A stretch of 6,502 nucleotides of DNA, taken from assembly GCA_947426875.1 (NCBI GenBank), contig CANEFU010000067.1, positions 1-6,502 on the forward strand. Reading direction: 5' to 3'. How positions within the stretch are numbered: the first letter of the stretch is position 1; each line of letters starts with the position of its first letter. The notes under the pieces are model-generated. The model did no database searches. It was given only the letters and a program-made list of their open reading frames with translations, and had not been told where the DNA came from. Made by a program: the position numbers and the translations under genes. Below, in pieces: positions 1 to 6,400 of the stretch. This DNA comes from an uncultured Clostridium sp. (lineage in GTDB: Bacteria > Bacillota > Clostridia > TANB77 > CAG-508).

Positions 1-3000
1 CTACTGTTGATACATATCTTGGATTTAATGGTTCTTTTGTTTTTATGTTGTACCAATTGTATAGGTGTCCATTCCATTTTTCTAAACTTTCTAACGTGTT
101 TATTATTTTGCTTATGAGTTCTATTGCCTTTTCCCAATTAATGTATTTTAAGTCATAGGCAGATATTACTGCTAACAAGGATAATCCTATATTGGTAGAA
201 GATGTTCTTGGAACTATTTTTTCTTTTCTGTCTTCTTGATAATTATCTGGTATTAAATAGTTATTTTCTTCTGTTAAATAAGTTTCAAAATAATTCCATG
301 TTCTTTTTCCAATCTCTAAAACATACTCTTTTTCTTCCTCGTTCAATTTATCAATTGCTTTTTCCTTCTCTATTTCCTTACTGATATACCACATGATAAA
401 TGGTGTTAGTATCCATCCTATTCCTAATACAACTCCGCCTATATTTCCTTTTATAGGAGCCAGTCCAACTATAATAATGCCAGCTAATACATTTACTGCC
501 ATTTGATTATAATAAGAGATTAAGTCTGACTTTGCTTGTTTTTCAGCCTCTTCTGAAGTAGTCCATTCTAAAAGATGTTTTTGACTAACGATTACCCTAT
601 ATAATGTTTTTAAAATTGCTTTACTAGAAACATAAGCCTTATAGGGTAAGCATCCAATTGTGATAACTCCCCTTAAAAAAGCACCTTTTATTCCTGATAT
701 TTTAGGCGTAAATGTTTTTTGTTTTTCTTCTCCTTCTTTCTTAAAAATACAATGATTCACAAGTTCTAATAAATAAGGAAAAACAGCAACTAGCAACACA
801 CTACTAATTCCCAAATAAATTGGTTTTGTTTCTAAAATTCCTATGCTATAACAATATATCATAGCTATAATTAAATTAATTTCTAAAAAGCTTCTTCTTA
901 AATTATCAAATATTTTGTATTTAGAAAGTAAATTTAAAGGACTTTGCATTCCTAACCATTTTGTGATTTGCCAATCTCCTCGAATCCATCTAGCTAATCG
1001 ATTCATAAAACTATTATATTTAGTTGGATAACCATCCATTAGCATAATATCAGATACTAATCCACAACGTAAGTAACAGCCTTCTAACAAATCATGACTT
1101 AATACCTTATTTTCTGGTATTTGCCCTTTTAATACCTTACTATATACTTCTAAATCGTAGATTCCTTTTCCAGTAAAAATTCCTTCCTGAAAATTATCCT
1201 GATACATATCTGATATAGCATTCGTATAACAGTCTGTACCTCCTGCTCCTGCAAATATTTGAGTAAATAAGCTCTTATAGCTAATATCTAAATTTACACC
1301 AATTCGAGGCTGCATAATTCCATAACCATCTACTACTACATTTTTCTCGCTATCTATAACTGGTTCATTTAAAATATGTGCCATAGCTCCTATTAATTCA
1401 AAAGCAGAATTTAACACTAAATCGGTATCAGCATCTAAGGTAATAACATATTTTATTTTTTCTTTCCTTTGTTTCTCTAATGTATTTACCCTAAATGGAT
1501 TTTTACTTTTTCCCAACAAATATTCGTTGAATTGTGTTATCATTCCCCTTTTTCGTTCCCAACCTAAATAACTACCTTCTTTTTCGTTCCACACACGTTT
1601 TCTATAAATGAAACCAAAAATAGGCATCTTATCTTGTGGTTGCTCATATTTAGCATTTAGAACCTCAACTAATTTTTCTCCTTCTTGTATGACTTCTCTA
1701 TCACTTTCTTCTTCTAGTTTGTCACTTTCTGGGCAATCTCCTAATAACGTAAAATAAATATTTTCTGACTGGTTGGCTAGATAAAAAACTTCCAGTTTTC
1801 TCATTAATTCTTGGACTTTTTCCTTTGACTTCAAAATAGTTGGAATAATTACCATTGTTTTGTGTTGCTCATCTATTCCATGTGAATAATCTAATTTAGG
1901 AATTCGTTTTGGTTTTACTACTTTGCTTGCTATATATTGAATAATTTGAATGGCAATTTCTGTAGCTGGTATCAAAAATAAAAGAAAGCTTAGTACATTC
2001 ATTTTGATAAAACTGCTCATTCCTAATGACAACAAAACACTTAAAATACTTACACCTAATAAATAGGCTTTTGTTTTATCTTTCGGGCTCATTTGTCTAC
2101 TTGTTTTATATTGTAATACCCCATATAATTCGTTGATACCTCTGTCAATTAAATAATATCCGATATGAGCTTGTTTGCTATCTATGTCAGCTTGCTTTGC
2201 TATTTCTAATGCTTTCCTTGCAATATAAATTTCTGAAATTTTTGTTTTCTTTGCTATTTCTTTAATTCTAGTTCGATAATATTCTTTGGTTTTATCTTCC
2301 ATTTTTTCATAGACTCCACTTGGGTCTTGTTTTAATATTTCTTCTACTCCATTGATTTTTTCAAATATCTCTAAAAAATTAATTCTTTGTATTTTTTTAA
2401 TACTCGTAATACTGTTTCCTATTGATACTTTTCTTACTGCCATATCAAAATGTTCTTTTTTGATTACATCTGATACGGTATTTCCTGACATTTCTACTGC
2501 CTCTTCTACGGCTTTCAAATAACTATACCCTTTTTTCCCATATCGTTTTAAGATATAAGACATATATTCAATAAAAGGGTATTTCATATCTTTGTAAATA
2601 TCCTTTTCTAACTTTTTAGCCTGATTGGCTTTAAAATGTTGTTCTGTTTTCTCTTTATTTTCTACGAGTCTTTCTACTATGCTCTCTGCTCTATATTTTT
2701 GGATTTGACAACTATATATCTTTTCTGCTATCTCTCGAATATTCTCAATGATAGCAATCTGAAGAAACATGCCAATATTCCATATTTCTTCCATACTCAG
2801 TGTCTTTTTGGTTTGATAACTTGCTAAATAGTCTTCGAGCTCTTTTCTTTCAATTCTATTATCTGTATAAGCTACAATTTCAGAGGCTAACACATAAATT
2901 CTAGCAAATCCCTTATACGTACCATTAGCTACTCCTACAAAATTAGTATATTTTTTTAGGGTTAGTTCTTTTTCAATTTGTTTAACTGCTTCTTCGATGA

Positions 3001-3247
3001 TATATAAATTGTCTAAAAGCCATTCTCCTGCTGGGTGTATACTAATTCCTAACTTTAAATGCTCATTTAATAAATGATATACTTGCTCTATAATTTTATA
3101 GTTTTCTAACATTTGTGGCACTGGATAAGTGTCTTTTTGCGATTGATTCCTTAAATTATGATTAGAAGCTATTTTTTGTAAGTGGTTTTCTAATTGATTT
3201 TTGTCTAATAGCGTGCCATTTATTTTTAATACTTTATTTATTTTCAA
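1..3247 (-). CDS. ndvB: Cyclic beta-1,2-glucan synthase, N-terminal part (GT84 domain and start of cyclisation domain); truncated by window edge
   Basis: This membrane enzyme family polymerises glucose from UDP-glucose into beta-1,2-glucan and closes it into a ring. My translation gives 1082 uninterrupted codons. An N-terminal region carries HPAGEWLLDN (about residues 70-80). Two membrane segments follow (395-413, 418-438), then a glycosyltransferase domain with DADT at 605-608, SHDLLEGCYL around D719, and RLARW (750-754) running into RGDWQ (756-760). These fit the D,D,D,(Q/R)xxRW pattern of GT84. More membrane segments lie at 788-805, 810-828 and 920-955. The glycoamylase-like (GH189-type) cyclisation domain begins near 1010, with TSSTNIGL (1015-1022) and NWY (1064-1066). 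The rest of it and the expected GH94 phosphorylase-like domain lie beyond position 1. Family members are about 2700-2900 residues, so roughly 40% is present. The start is TTG at 3247, since AAGGAG lies 10 bases upstream and the first in-frame ATG is over 40 codons inside. The symbol is by family homology only. Confidence 0.9.
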   Translation of the reverse strand, partial: MKINKVLKINGTLLDKNQLENHLQKIASNHNLRNQSQKDTYPVPQMLENYKIIEQVYHLLNEHLKLGISIHPAGEWLLDNLYIIEEAVKQIEKELTLKKYTNFVGVANGTYKGFARIYVLASEIVAYTDNRIERKELEDYLASYQTKKTLSMEEIWNIGMFLQIAIIENIREIAEKIYSCQIQKYRAESIVERLVENKEKTEQHFKANQAKKLEKDIYKDMKYPFIEYMSYILKRYGKKGYSYLKAVEEAVEMSGNTVSDVIKKEHFDMAVRKVSIGNSITSIKKIQRINFLEIFEKINGVEEILKQDPSGVYEKMEDKTKEYYRTRIKEIAKKTKISEIYIARKALEIAKQADIDSKQAHIGYYLIDRGINELYGVLQYKTSRQMSPKDKTKAYLLGVSILSVLLSLGMSSFIKMNVLSFLLFLIPATEIAIQIIQYIASKVVKPKRIPKLDYSHGIDEQHKTMVIIPTILKSKEKVQELMRKLEVFYLANQSENIYFTLLGDCPESDKLEEESDREVIQEGEKLVEVLNAKYEQPQDKMPIFGFIYRKRVWNEKEGSYLGWERKRGMITQFNEYLLGKSKNPFRVNTLEKQRKEKIKYVITLDADTDLVLNSAFELIGAMAHILNEPVIDSEKNVVVDGYGIMQPRIGVNLDISYKSLFTQIFAGAGGTDCYTNAISDMYQDNFQEGIFTGKGIYDLEVYSKVLKGQIPENKVLSHDLLEGCYLRCGLVSDIMLMDGYPTKYNSFMNRLARWIRGDWQITKWLGMQSPLNLLSKYKIFDNLRRSFLEINLIIAMIYCYSIGILETKPIYLGISSVLLVAVFPYLLELVNHCIFKKEGEEKQKTFTPKISGIKGAFLRGVITIGCLPYKAYVSSKAILKTLYRVIVSQKHLLEWTTSEEAEKQAKSDLISYYNQMAVNVLAGIIIVGLAPIKGNIGGVVLGIGWILTPFIMWYISKEIEKEKAIDKLNEEEKEYVLEIGKRTWNYFETYLTEENNYLIPDNYQEDRKEKIVPRTSSTNIGLSLLAVISAYDLKYINWEKAIELISKIINTLESLEKWNGHLYNWYNIKTKEPLNPRYVSTV

Positions 3248-3254
3248 AAAAATC

Positions 3255-3302
3255 CCACTCCTTGCTTTTTTATGTTTTACACATATTCTTTGCAAAGAGT
3301 GG
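3255..3302 (-). promoter_or_regulatory. Leader hairpin sequestering the glucan synthase Shine-Dalgarno sequence
   Basis: On the minus strand, CCACTCTTTGC (3302-3292) pairs with GCAAGGAGTGG (3265-3255) over 11 bp with one G-U pair. The 3' arm contains the AAGGAG ribosome binding site (3263-3258). The 26-base loop holds a second stem, TATGT/ACATA (3285-3281 with 3275-3271), with a GTAAA loop. A run of seven T (3252-3246) follows and enters the TTG start codon. The pairing is seen directly. The role is inferred: translational occlusion, or an attenuator or terminator separating this gene from the one ending at 3333. Confidence 0.6.
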
Positions 3303-3332
3303 TAATTTTATGCATTTTTCATTTTTTTCGTG

Positions 3333-4304
3333 TTATCTTTCTTCTTCCTCTTTCATTGCCACTAAATTTTGATTTTCCGTTTTTTCTTTTTCTAGTTCTG
3401 TTTCTATTTCTTCATATTTATGCGCTAAATCTATATAAATGTTAGCTCCTTCTATTCCGTCTAAATTAAGATGAAAATCTTTATCCGTTGCTACATATTC
3501 CTGATTTCTTTCATTTTCTTTTCTTACTTGTACAAAAGGTGTTTCTACTTTCTCTATATAATCATTAATATCAGCTAATGTTACAATAATCGTTTTATCT
3601 TTTTTATTCACTACTGTATAAAATTTATCTGCACGATAAGTTTCTTCCTTATTCTCTATTCCTGCTGATTGATAGATAAATTTCTGATTTTCTGCTAAAT
3701 TCTCTCCCGTTGCTTTTATATCATTAATATACGTAATACTTCCATCTTCGTTCTCTTGTTTTATTAAATGCTCTGGCGTATATTTTACAATCCCAAGTTC
3801 TTTTGCTTCTATTGGTGTTTCTGGGTTTTGCTCATTGAACATTTCTGCAATTGTTTCTAATACTAGATTTTCTTCTTCCTCTTCTATCACATTATTTTGC
3901 TCTTGTTGCTCAATTACTGGTTCTTTCCTACTAGCTGTCATTTCTTGTTCTGGACTTTCCTTGCCATTCCCTAATATTTGACCAGCAACGGCAACTGCTC
4001 CAACTGCTCCTAGTGCCATACCAATTCCCATTTTATGCTTTATATCTTCTCTTCTTTTTTCTTTTCTTTCTTCTTGTCGTTTTTCATTTATTGTTTTTTG
4101 AATTAGTTCTTCTGTTATTGTTTGTATTGTGTTTATGTCATACCTACTTACTTTTTCCTCTGAAAAATTCATTCCAGATTGTTTAATTATTTGTTTTACT
4201 TTTTTCCAATCTTCTTCTCTCATATATTTGCTTGTATATTTTTGTTTCATCTCTTCTGTCATTTCTTCTGCAATTTTTTCCCAAGTTTCTCTTTTTCTTC
4301 CCAT
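3333..4304 (-). CDS. Hypothetical charged single-pass membrane protein (323 aa)
   Basis: I do not recognise this protein. The first 92 residues are highly charged, rich in Lys, Arg and Glu, and probably helical. One glycine- and alanine-rich hydrophobic segment follows (about 93-112: GIGMALGAVGAVAVAGQILG). After it come a Glu/Gln-rich linker with a run of Glu (about 116-150), a mixed region with several beta-strand-like stretches (about 170-292), and a Glu/Lys-rich coiled-coil-like tail (296-323). The long charged N-terminus before the hydrophobic segment argues against a secreted protein and for a single-pass anchor, orientation unknown. The start has a strong AAAGGAGGG site six bases upstream. 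The gene sits 85 bp upstream of the glucan synthase in the same direction, so a partner or assembly role is possible but unproven. Phage or conjugation origin cannot be excluded. It is probably real, given its length and signals. Confidence 0.75.
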   Translation of the reverse strand: MGRKRETWEKIAEEMTEEMKQKYTSKYMREEDWKKVKQIIKQSGMNFSEEKVSRYDINTIQTITEELIQKTINEKRQEERKEKRREDIKHKMGIGMALGAVGAVAVAGQILGNGKESPEQEMTASRKEPVIEQQEQNNVIEEEEENLVLETIAEMFNEQNPETPIEAKELGIVKYTPEHLIKQENEDGSITYINDIKATGENLAENQKFIYQSAGIENKEETYRADKFYTVVNKKDKTIIVTLADINDYIEKVETPFVQVRKENERNQEYVATDKDFHLNLDGIEGANIYIDLAHKYEEIETELEKEKTENQNLVAMKEEEER

Positions 4305-4311
4305 ATTATTC

Positions 4312-4366
4312 CCTCCTTTGTTTAGCCCTACACTTATATTATACCACTTTATGCAAAAAAATGCAA
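4312..4366 (-). promoter_or_regulatory. Extended -10 promoter and ribosome binding site for the 323-aa membrane protein gene
   Basis: TATAAT lies at 4343-4338 on the minus strand and is preceded by TGG, giving an extended -10 (TGnTATAAT). A weak -35, TTGCAT, lies 17 bases upstream at 4366-4361 and overlaps the tail of the preceding terminator. Transcription would start near 4331. AGGAGG at 4317-4312 lies just before the ATG at 4304. Confidence 0.65.
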
Positions 4367-4403
4367 AAAATGTAGAATTTTAATATCTCATTCTACATTT
4401 TTT
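4365..4403 (-). terminator. Intrinsic terminator after the lipoprotein gene
   Basis: AAAAAATGTAGAAT (4365-4378) and ATTCTACATTTTTT (4390-4403) form a perfect 14-bp inverted repeat with an 11-base loop. It is flanked by A and T runs, so it could work in either direction. It begins two bases after the lipoprotein stop codon (4406-4408), which makes it the natural end of that transcript. Confidence 0.85.
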
Positions 4404-4405
4404 CT

Positions 4406-5062
4406 TTATCTTTCATTCTTTTCTATTCCTTTATTTTCCTTTTTCTTTGGTTGGATTTCTATTCTTCCTTCTTTTTTATCATATTGAATTTCGCCATAAT
4501 TAAAAATTCTATTTATTTCCTTTGCTATCTTTAGCGTATCTCTCATTCCCTCTCTTCTTAGTATAGAATCTTCAAGAATTTCTGGCATATCTTTTAGTGC
4601 CTTCACATCTGTTACTAACATACCTATTACATCTTGTGCCATAATTTCTTGTTCTGTCTCTTTATTTTGGGCTTCTATTTTAAGTTCCTTGCCTTCATTG
4701 GATGTAACGACAATAAAATTTTCTAATTCTTCATTTCGAATATAATCAACTTGATTATAATAATTATCACTACTTTGATTGACTGCCTTTAAGATTTCGG
4801 TATCTACACCATTCGTTAAATTTTCTACTATTTCCTCTATATGCTCAAGCATATAATCCTCTTCTTCATTTGTTAATCGTAAATTGGCATTGTTCATATA
4901 CTTTCTTAAAATTTCTTGAAATTTATCGTTAGAAACTTCTATTGCTATATTAGGGGTTGCTTTAGTATCCTTAATATTGCAACCTACTAACATGCTTGCA
5001 GCAAGTACAGCTGGTATTGTTCTTTTTATTTTCTTTCTAAATCCTTTTGCTCTTTCGTTCAT
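4406..5062 (-). CDS. Hypothetical lipoprotein (218 aa)
   Basis: The N-terminus is a clear lipoprotein signal: a basic n-region (MNERAKGFRKKIKR), a hydrophobic stretch (about 15-26), and a lipobox LVGC at 25-28 with the lipidated cysteine at 28. The mature part, about 190 residues, is acidic and helix-rich (about 45-170) and ends in a Lys/Glu-rich tail. I recognise no enzyme motif. It should be anchored to the outer face of the cytoplasmic membrane. The ATG has AGGAGAAG just upstream. A consensus promoter lies about 40 bases upstream and a strong terminator immediately downstream, so it is probably a single-gene, well-expressed unit. Its position between a wall amidase and envelope genes suggests an envelope role, which is inference only. 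The protein is likely real and its function is unknown. Confidence 0.8.
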   Translation of the reverse strand: MNERAKGFRKKIKRTIPAVLAASMLVGCNIKDTKATPNIAIEVSNDKFQEILRKYMNNANLRLTNEEEDYMLEHIEEIVENLTNGVDTEILKAVNQSSDNYYNQVDYIRNEELENFIVVTSNEGKELKIEAQNKETEQEIMAQDVIGMLVTDVKALKDMPEILEDSILRREGMRDTLKIAKEINRIFNYGEIQYDKKEGRIEIQPKKKENKGIEKNER

Positions 5063-5098
5063 CTCTTCTCCTATCTTTTGGTTTTTATTATATTGCCT

Positions 5099-5127
5099 AT
5101 TATAAATTCCTCTCTACTTTTTGTCAA
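5099..5127 (-). promoter_or_regulatory. Consensus sigma-A-type promoter for the lipoprotein gene
   Basis: On the minus strand, TTGACA (5127-5122) and TATAAT (5104-5099) match the vegetative consensus exactly and are separated by exactly 17 bases. Transcription would start near 5092, giving a leader of about 30 bases. The rest of the 103-bp gap between the amidase and the lipoprotein gene holds nothing else convincing. Confidence 0.85.
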
Positions 5128-5165
5128 CTACTAAAGCAAATATTTCTTCTATCTTGCTTTTTATT

Positions 5166-5901
5166 TTAACTATTATAAAAATAATCTGTTATTCCATTAT
5201 AAATACCCCAAGCTAATTTATTTTGATAGTCATCTTCTAATAATTGTTTTTCTTCTTCTGGATTCGATAAAAAGCCACATTCTACTATTGAAATTGGTAT
5301 TTCCACATGCTTCATAATATAAACTGTGTCTAACTTCATAGCTACTCTTTTGTTTTCTTTTTGGATGGAATCATTTAAGTTTGCCTGAATTTGTTTTGCC
5401 AAGTTTGTACTTTTCTCATCTCCATTTTTATAAAAACATTGCCATCCCCAATATTGTTGTTGGGGAATTTTATTTAAATGGATACTAACAAAAATATCAG
5501 CACTTGACTCATTTCCTATTTTTACTCGATTATGAATATCTGAAATCTTCTTTTGTTTTAGTGTTTGACTATCCAAATCATAAATAGCATTTTCATCTGA
5601 ACGTGTTAATATAACTGTACTTCCACTCGTTTCCAATAAATTTTGTAATTTTAACGCTATTTTCAAATTCGTTTCTGCCTCTGTGGTACCATTACTACTT
5701 TGTGCACCGTTCATCTGGCACACCATGTCCTGCATCTATTACAATTGTCTTTCCCGATACTGGGGTTGCCGCCGTTGGCACCGTATTTTGCTGTTCTGTA
5801 TGGGTACTTCCCTTTCCCGCTATTTGAAAATAAAAAGTAAAAATGCCTATTAATAAACAACCTATTATAATTTGAATTCTTTTTTTGCTAATCACTATCA
5901 T
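5166..5901 (-). pseudogene. cwlD: N-acetylmuramoyl-L-alanine amidase, CwlD type, interrupted by a one-base frameshift
   Basis: Amidase_3 enzymes are zinc hydrolases that cut the amide bond between N-acetylmuramic acid and the stem peptide. CwlD acts with a deacetylase to make muramic delta-lactam in spore cortex. Reading from ATG 5901 gives a membrane anchor (about 9-28), a linker, and VIDAGHG at 54-60, then a stop after codon 68. The remainder reads on in another frame to 5166. Removing G5709 (plus strand) joins the pieces into 244 residues, about the length of CwlD in Bacillus, and restores the expected DEGAQSSNGTTEAE. Zinc ligands H59, E74 and H141 (in SIHLN) and catalytic E207 (in VECGFLSN) are then all present. 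An ATG at 5735 in the second frame is accidental. This is either a recent inactivation or a sequencing error; the intact remainder favours error or a very young mutation. The site AGGAG lies 8 bases before the ATG. Confidence 0.85.
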
Positions 5902-5903
5902 AT

Positions 5904-5953
5904 AAAAAACTCCTAATATAAATATTCTATTCTATTTATATTAAGAGTTTTTT
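5904..5953 (-). promoter_or_regulatory. Leader hairpin sequestering the amidase Shine-Dalgarno sequence
   Basis: On the minus strand, AACTCTTAATATAAATA (5949-5933) pairs with TATTTATATTAGGAGTT (5924-5908) over 17 bp with one G-U pair and an 8-base loop. Flanking A/T runs extend it to 21 bp. The 3' arm contains the AGGAG ribosome binding site (5914-5910), and six T follow directly, then AT and the ATG. In plus-strand RNA the same position is an A-C mismatch, so the minus strand is favoured as the functional one. It resembles an intrinsic terminator with the ribosome binding site built in. A plus-strand terminator role against antisense transcription is the alternative. Confidence 0.65.
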
Positions 5954-5974
5954 TTTATATTCATCTATTTTATC

Positions 5975-6003
5975 ATTATTTTTTCTTGCACTTTTAGTTT
6001 CAA
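5975..6003 (-). promoter_or_regulatory. Likely promoter of the amidase gene
   Basis: On the minus strand, TTGAAA (6003-5998) and AATAAT (5980-5975) are separated by 17 bases and each differs from consensus at one position. Transcription would start near 5968, giving a leader of about 67 bases that is almost wholly the hairpin at 5904-5953. I saw no convincing sporulation-type (sigma E or G) promoter. Confidence 0.55.
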
Positions 6004-6014
6004 TATGATACTAT
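5986..6014 (+). promoter_or_regulatory. Possible weak promoter of the small plus-strand gene
   Basis: TTGCAC (5986-5991) and TACTAT (6009-6014) are separated by 17 bases. The -35 matches consensus at three positions and the -10 at four. It overlaps the divergent amidase promoter, so the two would compete for polymerase. Confidence 0.35.
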
Positions 6015-6043
6015 TGTTTTAATAAAAGGATGGAGGTATCTTT

Positions 6044-6247
6044 ATGGAAGAAAAAAAGAATCTAGAAATCGTTTCAGGGGATGGAGCAAACTTAGATATC
6101 TCGCCGGTTTATGAGAATTTAAAAGTTGCCAAACCCAAATCTGCTAAAGAAAAACCTACTGATATTGTAATTCCAAAAGAAAAAAAAGATGAGAAAGATG
6201 AGAAAGACGAGAAAGACGAGAAAAATGAGAAAAAGGAAGAAAATTAA
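6044..6247 (+). CDS. Small Lys/Asp/Glu-rich hypothetical protein (67 aa)
   Basis: I do not recognise this protein. The first 45 residues have ordinary composition, with SGDGANLDISPVYENL at about 11-26 and a proline- and lysine-containing stretch. The last third is a low-complexity KDEKDEK-type tail built from five 9-base units. There is no signal peptide or membrane segment, so it is probably cytoplasmic. It is the only plus-strand gene here. Support for it being real comes from GGAGG seven bases before the ATG, a candidate promoter, and a terminator that begins within its last codons. It diverges from the amidase and converges on the rubredoxin. The minus-strand reading frame over the same bases is a shadow of the tail. 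Confidence 0.7.
   Translation: MEEKKNLEIVSGDGANLDISPVYENLKVAKPKSAKEKPTDIVIPKEKKDEKDEKDEKDEKNEKKEEN
6188..6232 (+). repeat. Five tandem 9-bp units encoding a DEK repeat
   Basis: The units are GATGAGAAA twice, GACGAGAAA twice, then AATGAGAAA, at 6188, 6197, 6206, 6215 and 6224. They encode DEK four times and NEK once. The unit length keeps the frame, so gain or loss of copies would change only the tail length. Confidence 0.9.
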
Positions 6248-6258
6248 TCTTCCTTTTT
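6230..6258. terminator. Bidirectional intrinsic terminator between convergent genes
   Basis: AAAAAGGAAGA (6230-6240) pairs with TCTTCCTTTTT (6248-6258) over 11 bp with a 7-base loop. On the plus strand a T-run belongs to and follows the 3' arm; on the minus strand the same holds. The loop contains the stop codon of the plus-strand gene (6245-6247), and the rubredoxin stop lies four bases from the stem. Confidence 0.75.
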
Positions 6259-6261
6259 TCC

Positions 6262-6399
6262 TTATTCTTCTACTTTTTCGAATAATTCTTTCCCTACACC
6301 ACATAATGGACATGTCCAATCTTCTGGTAGTTCTTCAAATTTTACACTTTCTTTTTCATCATCATAAATATATCCACAAACTGTACATTTATATTTCAT
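6262..6399 (-). CDS. Rubredoxin, short form (45 aa)
   Basis: Rubredoxin is a small electron carrier with one iron held by four cysteines. Here they form two knuckles, CTVCGYIY (C5, C8) and CPLCGVGK (C30, C33), with the usual DW just before the second knuckle (D27-W28) and a C-terminal GKELFE. Ordinary rubredoxins are about 52-54 residues. This one lacks most of the loop around the usual GDPDNG region, as do known 45-residue forms such as that of Desulfovibrio desulfuricans. AGGAGGT (6413-6407) lies seven bases before the ATG and inside the upstream gene, whose stop codon is one base away, so translation is probably coupled. It would pass electrons to oxygen- or peroxide-detoxifying enzymes in the cytoplasm. 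Its identity is secure; its partner is inferred. Confidence 0.93.
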   Translation of the reverse strand: MKYKCTVCGYIYDDEKESVKFEELPEDWTCPLCGVGKELFEKVEE

Positions 6400-6400
6400 T

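Noticed and set aside
202..384. 60-codon plus-strand open frame
   Set aside because: It lies antisense within the uninterrupted glucan synthase frame, is rich in Phe and Leu as expected from AT-rich antisense, and has no convincing ribosome binding site.
2636..2827. 63-codon plus-strand open frame
   Set aside because: It is antisense to the glucan synthase N-terminal region, where the minus-strand protein matches its family, and its composition is that of a shadow frame.
3267..3292. Promoter TTGCAA-17-TAAAAA for the glucan synthase
   Set aside because: Both boxes match consensus at only four positions, and the bases are better explained as arms and loop of the leader hairpin.
4129..4383. 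84-codon plus-strand open frame
   Set aside because: It is antisense to the start and promoter of the 323-aa protein and reaches into the terminator, with no ribosome binding site and a shadow-like Phe/Ser/Leu composition.
5133..5160. Hairpin AAAGCAA/TTGCTTT downstream of the amidase as its terminator
   Set aside because: The stem is only 7 bp with a 14-base loop, and on the minus strand no T-run follows. A T-rich tail exists only on the plus strand, where no gene needs it.
5699..5735. ATG at 5735 as a genuine start for a separate amidase gene
   Set aside because: The residues before GAQSS do not match the family, no ribosome binding site precedes it, and the true family sequence continues in the frame starting at 5901. 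The DAGHG zinc ligand would also be lost.
6119..6319. 66-codon minus-strand open frame
   Set aside because: It overlaps the rubredoxin in another frame and reads the antisense of the DEK repeat as a Phe/Leu/Ile run that only mimics a membrane segment.
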